This document shows, one piece after another, positions 31,970 to 41,451 of a stretch of DNA of 64,000 nt; position 1 is the first letter of the stretch; each line of letters starts with the position of its first letter. The translations under genes and the position numbers were made by a program. The stretch spans positions 97,352-161,351 of the forward strand of contig NZ_JACHTD010000009.1 in assembly GCF_014145665.1 (NCBI RefSeq), given 5' to 3'. The DNA is from Myroides sp. NP-2. GTDB lineage: Bacteria; Bacteroidota; Bacteroidia; Flavobacteriales; Flavobacteriaceae. The notes below the pieces were generated by a model. The model saw only the letters and a program-made list of their open reading frames with translations, had not been told where the DNA came from and searched no databases.

Positions 31970-33931
31970 TTACATGGCCACAATAATAAATTCGCTTCGA
32001 CGATTGACTTGGTGATCTGCCTCAGAGCAAGGAGTACCATTACTACAATGGTTGAGCAACTGGCTTTCTCCATAGCCACGGCCTGTCAAGCGATTCGCCT
32101 CAATACCTTGTTGTTGCATCCAGGCTATGGTTGCTTGGACACGGCGATCCGAGAGGCTCAAATTATAGCTGTCGTTTCCTCTGCTGTCTGTATGAGAGCG
32201 GACATCAATTTTCATCGTTGGATATTGTCGCATTACTTCGACGATTTTCATCAGTTCTATAGCTGCATCCCATCTAATCGTAGCTTTATCAAAGTCGAAA
32301 TAAATAGGCTTTAATTGTAGACGCTTGAACAAGTCGTCATTTACTTGTAATGGCTTTTCTGTGCGTTCTAAGCCAATGTCAATTGTTTTTGGCTCTGTTT
32401 GTTCTTTGATAGAAAAAGCGAGCTCTACGGTGTTATAGTGTTGTTTTTCGGCTTTAATGCGGTACTTCACTCCACATGCCAAACCTGTAATTTGGTATTC
32501 TCCTTGGCTATTGGTGTAAAGAGTATCCATTTTTTGATAGTATGCATCAGAGAAAATCATGCGCGCATCGGATAAGATTTCATTCGTATCTAAGTCGTAC
32601 ACCTTTCCTTGTATGGTTTGATTACACTGTTTTTCTGCAAATAAATAGATGTCATCAGCGCCTTTACCTCCAGGGCGATTAGAACTAACGAAGCCTTTTT
32701 TCTCTTTGGGGTCATAGAAAAACGCAAAATCGTCCATACTGCTGTTAATAGGTTCTCCCATATTAATTACAGGGCCAAAACTTCCGTTTGGATAGAGTTG
32801 GGCGACAAAAACGTCCATTCCCCCAAGTCCTGGATGTCCATCAGAAGCAAAGTACAGTTGATTTTCGGAAGAGATAAATGGAAAGCTTTCGCGTCCTTCG
32901 GTATTAATACCTTTGCCTAGATTTTCGACAGGGCCATATCCCCCATTGGGATAAAGCGCTACGCGAAATAAGTCAGATTGTCCTAAGGTTCCCTTTCGAT
33001 CTGAAGCGAAGTACAACCATTTTTCATCTGGTGTTAAAGCCGGATGGGCAGTATTGAAATTATCCGAATTAATCGGCAATTCCTCTACTTGTCCCCACGA
33101 CCCATCCGTTTGCTTTACAACCTTGTATATCTTAAGCGAAGAGTTATGGGCTTTATTTTGCTTGCTTTTACCGCTTGGTTTACTGTTATTTCGCGTAAAG
33201 TACATGGTTTTACCGTCTTTGGTGAAAACTGCGGTAGCATCATTTACATCGCGGTTGTCTCCCATGGGAAGCAATTCAGGGGTAGCTACACCATTTTTAT
33301 CAATTACGGCAGTATACAAGAGCGTATAGCGTTCATTGGTCCAGGAGTGAATTTTATTTTTGTTTTGGCGATCGGTATCCCTTGCTGAAGTAAAGACCAT
33401 TTTGTTTCCAAGGATGGTTCCGCCATAATCAGAATAGGGACTATTGATATTTAGCAATCGAATGTCGTAGCGATTGGAGTGATGTTCAATATGAGAGAGA
33501 TACTCTCGATTCTTATTGTATTCCGCAACACGAATATCTTCTTTTTCCAAGAGGGCGAACTGATTCATCACCTCTTGTGCTTTGTCGTAATTTTGTACGG
33601 CGCGAAGAGTTTGACTGTAGCGATAAAAGTATTCCGAAGGCAATTCACCGAGGTTTTTATCGTCATAACTACCTTCAAAAAGTTCGGTATACCACTTGTT
33701 TGCCTCGACCAATTTTCCATTGAAATAGTATGCATCGGCTAAATTTTGCAGCATAGAGCTGTTGGTATACCCATTTGCAGCCATTCGTTCATAGATTTCA
33801 ATGGCGTTGATATAGGCCGTTTGATCAAAGCTTTTATCTGCTTTTTTTTCTTGTTTAATTTGACTGTATCCACTACATCCTAAACCAAGGCTTAGGGTTA
33901 GTATTCCAATTTGTATCCATTGTTTTACCAT
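31970..33931 (-). CDS. OmpA-family protein with TPR, PD40 and carboxypeptidase-regulatory-like domains
   Basis: The 653-residue product has a signal peptide (MVKQWIQIGILTLSLGLG), TPR-like helices (about 40-130), WD40-like PD40 repeats (about 190-420; HPALTPDEKWLYFASDRKG, SFPFISSENQLYFASDG), a carboxypeptidase-regulatory-like domain (about 430-520) and a C-terminal OmpA peptidoglycan-binding domain (YFDFDKATIRWDA, DVRSHTDSRGNDSYN, LSDRRVQA, NRRSEFIIV). This order is typical of the OmpA protein encoded with PorP/SprF, thought to link T9SS-associated outer-membrane components to the wall. Last gene of the operon, 11 bases after porP/sprF. Confidence 0.92.
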   Translation of the reverse strand: MVKQWIQIGILTLSLGLGCSGYSQIKQEKKADKSFDQTAYINAIEIYERMAANGYTNSSMLQNLADAYYFNGKLVEANKWYTELFEGSYDDKNLGELPSEYFYRYSQTLRAVQNYDKAQEVMNQFALLEKEDIRVAEYNKNREYLSHIEHHSNRYDIRLLNINSPYSDYGGTILGNKMVFTSARDTDRQNKNKIHSWTNERYTLLYTAVIDKNGVATPELLPMGDNRDVNDATAVFTKDGKTMYFTRNNSKPSGKSKQNKAHNSSLKIYKVVKQTDGSWGQVEELPINSDNFNTAHPALTPDEKWLYFASDRKGTLGQSDLFRVALYPNGGYGPVENLGKGINTEGRESFPFISSENQLYFASDGHPGLGGMDVFVAQLYPNGSFGPVINMGEPINSSMDDFAFFYDPKEKKGFVSSNRPGGKGADDIYLFAEKQCNQTIQGKVYDLDTNEILSDARMIFSDAYYQKMDTLYTNSQGEYQITGLACGVKYRIKAEKQHYNTVELAFSIKEQTEPKTIDIGLERTEKPLQVNDDLFKRLQLKPIYFDFDKATIRWDAAIELMKIVEVMRQYPTMKIDVRSHTDSRGNDSYNLSLSDRRVQATIAWMQQQGIEANRLTGRGYGESQLLNHCSNGTPCSEADHQVNRRSEFIIVAM

Positions 33932-33942
33932 AATAAACGCTT

Positions 33943-34875
33943 TTAGAAGAACCTTGGCGCGGCAACGCGCTTAAATCCATTAAACAAACTAAAACGCAGA
34001 AATATTTCGTGCGAACCTGAATTATAACGGGCTAACTTACTTGTTTCTGCATCGTAACTATATCCGACAAAAATATTTTCTGACGCTTGAAAACCAACCA
34101 ATCCACTAACGGATGCATCCCAGCGATAGGCAGCGCCAACGGTAAACTTATCTACAAACATAAAGTTTGCCGAAACGTCTACTTGCAGTGGAGAACCTTG
34201 TTCCATTTTGACCATGGCTGCGGGTTTGAATTTTAAACTGGGATTCAGTTCAAATACATATCCTCCTGTTAGGTATAGATGTAATTTTTGACGGAGTGTT
34301 TCTACTTCATTGTCGTCATACCGCGTCCTGGTCAGCAAATTAGGTGCAGATATTCCCACATACGCTTTGTCGGAATACAAGAACAATCCCGCGCCAATAT
34401 TTGGGGTAAACTCATTGCTGATATCCTCCTTGGCTACAGGGTCTAATGGGTTGTAAATATCCAATTTGCTGTAATTCACATCCAATAGATTCGCTGATCC
34501 TTTCAATCCAAAGGCCAACTTATAGTTGTAATTCAAATCAATGGCATAGGATAAGTCCACGGATAGAGTATTGTCATCCATCACGCCGAGGTGATCATTC
34601 GTAAAGTTAACGCCCAAGCCTAATCCGGATTCTCCCAAAGGCGTATTCATAGAGATTGTCGCTGTTTTAGGTGCGCCTTTCAAGCCTACCCATTGGGTGC
34701 GATACAGTCCAAAAATATTCAGTCCTTCTCTGCTTCCTGCATACGCAGGATTAATATTGGAATGGTTATACATATATTGGGTGTACTGTGGATCTTGTTG
34801 TCCATATGTTGGTGCGATACAAAACAAACCTACCCCCCCAAGAACTATCGTTTTTATTGTGTTTCTTACTTTCAT
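33943..34875 (-). CDS. PorP/SprF-family type IX secretion membrane protein
   Basis: The 310-residue product has a signal peptide ending PTYGQQDP and the family opening DPQYTQYMYNHSNINPAYAGSR, followed by a beta-barrel of about 14 strands (e.g. LNIFGLYRTQWVGLKGAPKT, FVGYSYDAETSKLA, HEIFLRFS). PorP/SprF proteins sit in the outer membrane and are needed for secretion or anchoring of a partner adhesin with a type B (CHU_C) signal; that partner is most likely the gene immediately upstream. Spacing is 11 bases on both sides. Confidence 0.95.
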   Translation of the reverse strand: MKVRNTIKTIVLGGVGLFCIAPTYGQQDPQYTQYMYNHSNINPAYAGSREGLNIFGLYRTQWVGLKGAPKTATISMNTPLGESGLGLGVNFTNDHLGVMDDNTLSVDLSYAIDLNYNYKLAFGLKGSANLLDVNYSKLDIYNPLDPVAKEDISNEFTPNIGAGLFLYSDKAYVGISAPNLLTRTRYDDNEVETLRQKLHLYLTGGYVFELNPSLKFKPAAMVKMEQGSPLQVDVSANFMFVDKFTVGAAYRWDASVSGLVGFQASENIFVGYSYDAETSKLARYNSGSHEIFLRFSLFNGFKRVAAPRFF

Positions 34876-34886
34876 ATTCTCGTGGT

Positions 34887-36200
34887 TTAATTGGTCTCTA
34901 AGTGTAAGTTAGCCGCTTTCTTAATCATTCGGCTACCATTCGCATCTTTGTATTCGTACGTTACAATGTAGTAATAGGTTCCACTTGGTAATTTTTTCTT
35001 TTTGTCTACTGTAACCTTACCTTCGGAGTAGCCTGTAAATACGTTACTACTTCCATTTCCATGCGGGTCGTAACCCGTTGTTTCGAATACTTTTACCCCC
35101 CAACGGTTGTATATTTCAACGCGGTTGTTTGGATATTTGTTGATATTGTCAATGATAAAATAGTCGTTTTTACCATCGCCATCGGGTGTGACTAAGTTGT
35201 AGATAACCACATCTCCTTCTAATACCCAATCCTTTTTTACTGTTCCAAAGGTAAAATAACCAAAATCTTTGATCGTTGTTGGCGTGGTAATGGTTTTTGC
35301 AGACATATCGACAACCCCTCCTTCATCTACCCAAAGCTGTTGTTTTTCATCCCATCGAATGATGTGGAGTTCATCTTCTGGATTTTTTAGCAAGTCTGGC
35401 GGGGTGGTACGATCATCCCAAGTCAGACTTAAAATTACCGTTTCCGTTCCCTTTAGTTTTGCATCTAGTTTCCAATATTCTGCCTCGTTAATTTGCTTAA
35501 TGACACCTGTTGTATTTTTTCGCGTAGCAAAAAAAGAATCATCTTTTAGGCGATACTGCGCTACTACGGCATCTTTTATGTCTTTAGGAGCACTGATCAT
35601 CGCAGGTCGAAAAAGAGATTCATCACCAATAGGATACTCAAAATGTTCTTTTCCTAATTTTTCCACCAGGCCTTCTGCATGGGATTGATCGCTAACATTC
35701 TGCGCTTTTGCGCCTTGCTGAAAGCTCAACATCCCCTTTGAAACTTGATGAATGGGATCAACCGTCTCGTCTACTTTGACGATTCCATTTTGGAAATCTA
35801 AAGTACCGAAAACCCCCATATTATTTTGTAAATCGAAAGCCACTATGGGCGTTGAATTATTTAATTCTACATCAAAAAAATCCGAAAGTGATTGTCCACT
35901 AATGAGCTGCTTTCCTTCTTCTTTTCCATAACGCGTAAAAACGGCTTTACTCGTTTTTCGATGACTTGTAAACGAATAAAAGCCATCATTGTTAAAATTT
36001 CGAAAATAGTAGACCGTCCCATCATTAATCATTTCGGCACTTTCTGTATTGATAAAATCAAACTGTGTCGATAGAATCTCATTGGGAGAAATGAACATGA
36101 CCCCAGTATTAGCAAGCACTGACTGCTCCGATTCTTGCGCTTGTACAATACATCCAGAAAGACCAATAACAAGGCTTATAGTATAATGTGCGTGTTTCAT
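34887..36200 (-). CDS. Secreted protein with T9SS type B (gliding motility-associated, CHU_C) C-terminal domain
   Basis: The 437-residue product starts MKHAHYTISLVIGLSG with signal cleavage probably after VQAQ. The main part is beta-rich with no family I can name. The C-terminal ~95 residues are the CHU_C sorting domain: NLVTPDGDGKNDYFIIDNI, PNNRVEIYNRWGVKVFE, LPSGTYYYIVTYEYKD. It would be exported by the T9SS with the PorP/SprF protein encoded just downstream, and is the only member of the cluster with a recognisable sorting domain, so it may be the outer-membrane base for the fibre proteins (inference). The start at 36200 was chosen because it begins the signal peptide. Confidence 0.9.
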   Translation of the reverse strand: MKHAHYTISLVIGLSGCIVQAQESEQSVLANTGVMFISPNEILSTQFDFINTESAEMINDGTVYYFRNFNNDGFYSFTSHRKTSKAVFTRYGKEEGKQLISGQSLSDFFDVELNNSTPIVAFDLQNNMGVFGTLDFQNGIVKVDETVDPIHQVSKGMLSFQQGAKAQNVSDQSHAEGLVEKLGKEHFEYPIGDESLFRPAMISAPKDIKDAVVAQYRLKDDSFFATRKNTTGVIKQINEAEYWKLDAKLKGTETVILSLTWDDRTTPPDLLKNPEDELHIIRWDEKQQLWVDEGGVVDMSAKTITTPTTIKDFGYFTFGTVKKDWVLEGDVVIYNLVTPDGDGKNDYFIIDNINKYPNNRVEIYNRWGVKVFETTGYDPHGNGSSNVFTGYSEGKVTVDKKKKLPSGTYYYIVTYEYKDANGSRMIKKAANLHLETN

Positions 36201-36253
36201 TTTTCTAATTATTTTAACCCGTAAATTAATCATTTTATTTCATTTTTGGAATT

Positions 36254-36802
36254 TTAATTTACTTTCCAAAAAGACCACTCCGTACCATTGAAAATACACA
36301 GCATTTTTGACACAGTGTCAAAGGCCATTGTTCCTGCTTTTGGACTTAAAATGTTCAGGTGGGGGCTTTCCATTTTAGGTAAGACCATGGCTTTTGATGT
36401 CGATTCTAAAATCAACACCCCCGATGCGGTTGAAGTACGACTACCAATAATGGTAGGTGTAACGGTTTCACTTTCGTCCACCGATTGTTGTATACTCCCA
36501 TCGACATCGCCTGCATTGATTGATAAATCAACCCAAGCGGCAGCTGTACCTGCTCTGTAGTATTTTACTTTTTTGTCGTTAGCATCGAAAACTAAGGTTC
36601 CTCCAACGGGGGAAACAACTTGCTGTTCTCCTGTCACCCATGGCAATATAATTCCTCTATTGTCATTGGCTTTAAAGTCAAGGATTACATCGGTTCCTTC
36701 TACTGTTTTCTTTCCAATCGAGGTTTGACCTACAGCTGAAAAAATGCCTAAGCACGATACTACAGTGAGGAAAAAAAAGTGTTTATATATCATATTTATC
36801 AT
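36254..36802 (-). CDS. Small secreted protein with two tail-fibre-like modules (182 aa)
   Basis: A signal peptide (MIYKHFFFLTVVSCLGIFSA, cleavage near VGQ) precedes two copies of a ~50-residue module. The first runs DVILDFKANDNRGIILPWV to AAAWVDLS; the second runs GVLILESTSKAMVLPKM to YNGT-like IFNGTEWSFW. The pattern L-[D/E]-s-t-s-K-g-[l/m]-[v/l]-P, then P-x-x-G-t/m-x-x-[Y/F]-D and Y/F-N-G-t-x-W is common in phage tail fibres and Bacteroidota surface proteins. The same module ends the 1507-residue protein and begins the giant fibre protein. A possible adaptor; no enzymatic motif. ATGs at 36802 and 36793 are both possible. Confidence 0.65.
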   Translation of the reverse strand: MINMIYKHFFFLTVVSCLGIFSAVGQTSIGKKTVEGTDVILDFKANDNRGIILPWVTGEQQVVSPVGGTLVFDANDKKVKYYRAGTAAAWVDLSINAGDVDGSIQQSVDESETVTPTIIGSRTSTASGVLILESTSKAMVLPKMESPHLNILSPKAGTMAFDTVSKMLCIFNGTEWSFWKVN

Positions 36803-36820
36803 TGCTAATTGATTTAGATT

Positions 36821-36855
36821 AGTGGAAAAAAGCATGTGCCATGCTTTTTTCCACT
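36821..36855 (-). other. Perfect 16-base inverted repeat between two operon genes
   Basis: AGTGGAAAAAAGCATG, loop TGC, then its exact complement. On the minus strand six T lie inside the 3' arm rather than after it, so it could act as a partial terminator, an RNA-processing hairpin or a stabilising 3' structure for the upstream message. Confidence 0.75.
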
Positions 36856-36863
36856 GTGATTAC

Positions 36864-39800
36864 CTATTCATCCACACATCCTTGATCTAAACAGCCCCAT
36901 TGGGTTCCGTTATACATCTTCAGACAGTTTACTGTTGTATCGTACACCAGCATTCCCTCAACTGGGCTTAGGTTTTCAATTTGAGCCGTTGTCAAGCGAG
37001 TGATGACCAAACCTTTTGTTTTTGATTCTAAAACAACAAAGGCATTGCCGCGATTTGGTATCCATGATTTATCTGGTCGATTGAGCGTTGTAACGGCCAA
37101 ATAACCGGATGAATCTAGGATGTTTCCACCATCTCCTTCTACAGGGTCGTAGTAACAAACAGTACAGTATTCAACTTCTAGTGATCCGTACAATTCTGAT
37201 GTCGTTGTGTTTAAACACAGGTCATCGGATTCGTTGAGCATTTCAAAATCAAGGTACAAAGGGGTTTCTCTTTGACCGAGAGATGGATCATTAGGATCAA
37301 TATCTTCTAGTACTATTCCTGCTTGATCGGGTGCTTTCACTTTAAATGTAAGGGTGTGTTCACCTGGTGGTAATACGAAATCTTCAATAATCAAACTACC
37401 TAATTCTGAGGTATCCACAACAACCGAACCACCAAAGCTAAGCGTTGGGGAGGACAAGGAATTATTTACGTAGGTAAACTCTTCGTTATACGTAAACTCA
37501 GACACCATATCGCTAATAGTAAATGCATTAGCATTTCTTACTTTAACTGATACTGTAACTACATCGTTTTCGACATAACATCCTTTATCGGTTAAAGCGC
37601 TGATCAATTCGATTGGCAAAGGTCTTTCTGTTGGATCACCAGTAGCAAGGGTACGCGTTGGTTCGCATCCAGTAGACAAGCGATCACAGCTCCATAGTTC
37701 AACGGTTTGCGTAGGATCATTATTCAACTTATAGCTCAATTTCCCTTGGTTCTCATAGACTCCAGGTTGTGCATTGAGATCAAAAATTGCTTTGGCTCTA
37801 AAAGTTAGTGTTGAAGTTCCTGGAACGATTAGATCTTGTATATCCAAAGTAGCTCCTTGTGCATAGTCGTTAACTGTTGCTTCAGCTATGGCGGCATCAT
37901 CAATAGACAGGGACTCACCCACCCATTTCATCCCAGCTGGGAGCACATCGTTAAAACTCAGTTTATACGGGTCACAGTTTGTATTGGCGATGCGGAAAGT
38001 ATAGGTTGCTTCTTCACAAAGGAGCATTTCTGTAGGCCCTTGTTTGGTGAAGATTAACCCTTGTTCGTTTGGTTCTGGCAATGGTGGTAAACAATAGAAG
38101 TCCATAGGTCCAATTCCAATGCGCATATTTCCTGAGCCGCTTCTACCTGAATAGGTATGAACGATATAAATTTTTTCTACAGCTACGTCGAATTCAACAT
38201 ACATTCTACCTTTAGCAGAAGCATAGCTTGAAGATTTATTTCCCCTGGCTGTATTTCCTGTTATGCGGTAGGTAGGTTTTGTTGATCCGTAACTCAACTT
38301 AGGGATAACTCTTCCGTTTCCACAGACGCCATACACTTCAATTTCGCTAAAGCGATTGCCGTATCGATCGACTTCAAAGATTTCAAAAGCACTAGCGGCT
38401 GCTTTAGGTGAACCATTTTGTTTGAGCACCACTTCCGTCACCATCTTTTTAGTGCCATCCCCTCTCCTTCTGTATTCTCGTAAGGAGCGATAGGTAGAAG
38501 GTCTTGGATAGCGATTTCTCATTGTTGAGGGTGATTCTACGGTCACATTTACGTCCGCAGTAAACCCGTCTCCTAAGTTAAACACCTGTGCAGTTGCCCC
38601 TTTTGTCCAATTTGTCTTGGTAAACTCCAAGCGTTTTACCCCTGTAAAATCACAAGATTCACATATACCAGGTAAGGCTTTGGCTCCAAAAGTAAAATAA
38701 GTATACTCATTCGTTGGGAATTTGTAATTCACTTGGTGACCATCGAATAAATAATCCATAGGGATTACGCGATCCCATTGATTATTCGCTAATTTTTCAG
38801 CCGTATCAGCCACTAATAAAAACACTTGCCAATTGGATCCATTGTAAGGGAAGTTGGCATCAGCAGCACGTACTAGGATACTTTGGTTAAAATTTGTATT
38901 GTCAACCATCCAAACACGGCCATTTAGTTTAGTGTCTATTTCACCACAGATCTCTTGATTCCCTGCAAAAGAATACAAGGTTAGTGGTCCGTTATTGTGT
39001 CCCCAAGTTAGGGCAGTTTTATCGTGTTGAATACCACCTAACTCAGGATGACTACCTAATTTAGTACCCACACCCATATGGACAATAGACCCCACATCGG
39101 TTGATTTAGCTTGGTAGTTGTACAAATCGGCATCATCATCTCGAACAACGGATGCCACATTGTGATGGTAGGTTCTATTCCAAGTGCTATTTCCATTCCA
39201 AATGGAGGTATTGTCAGATAGCAAGTAGTTAAAATTCGGAGAGGCTGTAGTACCTAATTTAATGGTAATGGCATATTTAATTCCGAGATAAGAATTAATT
39301 CTCTCCTTTTCATTGCTAGACAACACGCCTTCATAGAGTATAACTTCAGGCATTGCCCCTTGTAAGGTATAGGTTTTAGAAGAACTCCCTAGACCGAGCA
39401 TTCCAGGCCCGTTCATCAAGACGTTGTCGTACTTATGGTTTACAGTTTCAGAATGTCCACCGTCAAACTCGAATGTAATGGTCGATCCTACTTTCCAGTG
39501 ATAACCAGCAATTGTAGTTGCCCCAGTGTTGAACAATCGACTTGGACTATTGGTCAGTCCAGAAGATCCAATACGTCCCAATCCATCAATATTTGTTGAG
39601 CTCCCTCTATACACACCAAAAGATGGTCGGCGTGCATTTGTTCCTATTGTTTGTTGTCCAAATCCAATAAAATAAGAGCGGGATGAACTTTCGAAATCGT
39701 GATTTACAACTGCATAAAAAGCGACATCAGAGGGTACAGCCCTCGACATGGCAGCTTTATCAGTAATCAAATAGTCTTCCCATTTGCGGAAATAAGCTGT

Positions 39801-41387
39801 CGGATGGAAGTTTGTTTTTTCTTCGTATTCTACATATGAAGGAGCGGCACCGTTTGCCATTCTTTTTCGATAGGTAGTTCCCATTCCGGAGTAATCCACC
39901 CAGTTTACTACTTCTCCTCTACTGTCTAGGGTAATGGTATTTTTCTTTGAGGCGTTTAGCCACATTCTCAACCCATTACTCACTCCACCTGGGGCCACAA
40001 ATTCGGAAGTGAAACCGATATAATCTCCATCGTTAATCACTACATTCTGAGCAACTCCATCTACAACTTTATAAATGCGAGTCTGACTTGGTGTGAAGTT
40101 AGGATTAGCCCCCACCAACAACCAGGTTCCCATACCGATACGGGCATTCACTATAAATGAGCTTTGTCCTGTTGTTTTTGCTCTTAACTTATAGTTGAAC
40201 AAAGTGGTTAGTTTTTCTTGTTTAACCACGCCCGTGGCGGGATCCGTATACATTTGCAGGGTATAATTGGCAAAAGCAGTTCCCGTCAAATGACTATAGG
40301 GTTGGTTGCCCTCTAGTCCATTACCGCCTATCATTAAGGCTGTATTATTTGATAAGGTGGATGTATTTTCGGCATTGGTTTCTTGAAATTCTCCAATAGA
40401 TACTGCTAAAGCAGCATTATCGGTACTCATCGCCTGTTTCTGATACAATCCACTTTGATCATCGCGTGCGAGACCAAAAACATCGTGTTTATAATCCGTA
40501 TAGCCTGGTAAAATGCCACTATATATGGCTGTTCCGTTGGACAAGATATAGTTTGGCGCAGCAGTGGATAAACTTATTCCATATTTAATTGCGTAATGGG
40601 TGTTTATTTTGCGGATTTCATCGGCTGTCAATACTGATCCAGCAGCTTTGGATAAAACAACCACTTCCATAATCTCCCCATAGTAGTAGTATGGATTTGT
40701 GGTTCCTGAACTGGCCCCTCCAATCACACTTTTCGTTTGTCCTGTGGTCAAAGTGCGCCCAGCCATGGTCGACGTACTAGCCAAGCCATTTAGAATTTGA
40801 CTCTGAGGCGTTGAGGAATTGTTCGGCAAGATAGCCATACCAATCCCATATATCCTTTCTTGCTCACTATGTGAATAGGAGGTTCCGCGAATCTCATGCC
40901 ATAAGCGCTGTGCCCCCGACCCTGTTCCTGCTGTCCAACCAAAATTATCTCCATTTGAGGCTGTGTTTAAGGTAAAAACTGGCGCATACTTTATAGATCC
41001 TGAAAAGGATTCATTCTCTAAGCGCGAAATCCAAATGACAAAATAGGATTTACTTGGCTCCATTTGAAAATTCCCAATCGTTTCTAATCTTCGTTTTTCA
41101 TTGTTGGAACTGGAAACATCTTCGTCATTGTAAAACTCAACAGCAGGATTGAAGTTCATTGCAGACTTGATATATCGAGGATAATACCCTGTGGTATTTG
41201 TAAAATGCCTCGTATTTCCTGATTTATCCATCCACACAGAAACATCAGCTCCATCTTGTACGGTTGTATTTGTTAACTCATCTGCTTTCAACCAATATTC
41301 TATGGTTACCCCATTTATTCCTCCTGGGGTTTGAGCCATAACCAACATAGAACATAGGAAAAACATTATTATATATACTTTTTTCAT
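36864..41387 (-). CDS. Large secreted multidomain surface protein (1507 aa)
   Basis: The signal peptide MKKVYIIMFFLCSMLVMAQ is followed by two related blocks of about 440 and 460 residues. Each begins with a lectin/LamG-like opening (GVTIEYWLKADE near 25; GLRMWLNASKKN near 469) and contains INTHYAIKYGI (about 266) or INSYLGIKYAI (about 696), then a repeated VARDD/VRDD segment. Near 1140 is a DUF11-like Ig-fold (LSFNDVLPAGMKWVGESL). The last ~60 residues are the tail-fibre-like module (VVLESKTKGLVITRLT to YNGTQWGCL), ending with Cys-rich GCLDQGCVDE. No T9SS sorting domain is visible. A longer start at 41420 adds only a charged leader. Probably a structural or adhesive fibre component. Confidence 0.85.
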   Translation of the reverse strand: MKKVYIIMFFLCSMLVMAQTPGGINGVTIEYWLKADELTNTTVQDGADVSVWMDKSGNTRHFTNTTGYYPRYIKSAMNFNPAVEFYNDEDVSSSNNEKRRLETIGNFQMEPSKSYFVIWISRLENESFSGSIKYAPVFTLNTASNGDNFGWTAGTGSGAQRLWHEIRGTSYSHSEQERIYGIGMAILPNNSSTPQSQILNGLASTSTMAGRTLTTGQTKSVIGGASSGTTNPYYYYGEIMEVVVLSKAAGSVLTADEIRKINTHYAIKYGISLSTAAPNYILSNGTAIYSGILPGYTDYKHDVFGLARDDQSGLYQKQAMSTDNAALAVSIGEFQETNAENTSTLSNNTALMIGGNGLEGNQPYSHLTGTAFANYTLQMYTDPATGVVKQEKLTTLFNYKLRAKTTGQSSFIVNARIGMGTWLLVGANPNFTPSQTRIYKVVDGVAQNVVINDGDYIGFTSEFVAPGGVSNGLRMWLNASKKNTITLDSRGEVVNWVDYSGMGTTYRKRMANGAAPSYVEYEEKTNFHPTAYFRKWEDYLITDKAAMSRAVPSDVAFYAVVNHDFESSSRSYFIGFGQQTIGTNARRPSFGVYRGSSTNIDGLGRIGSSGLTNSPSRLFNTGATTIAGYHWKVGSTITFEFDGGHSETVNHKYDNVLMNGPGMLGLGSSSKTYTLQGAMPEVILYEGVLSSNEKERINSYLGIKYAITIKLGTTASPNFNYLLSDNTSIWNGNSTWNRTYHHNVASVVRDDDADLYNYQAKSTDVGSIVHMGVGTKLGSHPELGGIQHDKTALTWGHNNGPLTLYSFAGNQEICGEIDTKLNGRVWMVDNTNFNQSILVRAADANFPYNGSNWQVFLLVADTAEKLANNQWDRVIPMDYLFDGHQVNYKFPTNEYTYFTFGAKALPGICESCDFTGVKRLEFTKTNWTKGATAQVFNLGDGFTADVNVTVESPSTMRNRYPRPSTYRSLREYRRRGDGTKKMVTEVVLKQNGSPKAAASAFEIFEVDRYGNRFSEIEVYGVCGNGRVIPKLSYGSTKPTYRITGNTARGNKSSSYASAKGRMYVEFDVAVEKIYIVHTYSGRSGSGNMRIGIGPMDFYCLPPLPEPNEQGLIFTKQGPTEMLLCEEATYTFRIANTNCDPYKLSFNDVLPAGMKWVGESLSIDDAAIAEATVNDYAQGATLDIQDLIVPGTSTLTFRAKAIFDLNAQPGVYENQGKLSYKLNNDPTQTVELWSCDRLSTGCEPTRTLATGDPTERPLPIELISALTDKGCYVENDVVTVSVKVRNANAFTISDMVSEFTYNEEFTYVNNSLSSPTLSFGGSVVVDTSELGSLIIEDFVLPPGEHTLTFKVKAPDQAGIVLEDIDPNDPSLGQRETPLYLDFEMLNESDDLCLNTTTSELYGSLEVEYCTVCYYDPVEGDGGNILDSSGYLAVTTLNRPDKSWIPNRGNAFVVLESKTKGLVITRLTTAQIENLSPVEGMLVYDTTVNCLKMYNGTQWGCLDQGCVDE

Positions 41388-41405
41388 ACATTTTTCTTTT
41401 TTAAT

Positions 41406-41432
41406 CCTCGCTGAAAGCAACTTTCAGCAAGG
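41406..41432 (-). other. Intercistronic hairpin before the 1507-residue protein gene
   Basis: On the minus-strand RNA a 12-base stem (CCTTGCTGAAAG with CTTTCAGCGAGG, one G-U pair) and a 3-base loop lie between the fibre stop and the next ATG at 41387. No T-run follows, so it is more likely an RNA-stability or processing element than a terminator. Confidence 0.7.
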
Positions 41433-41451
41433 ATATTGTTACTTATGTTGC

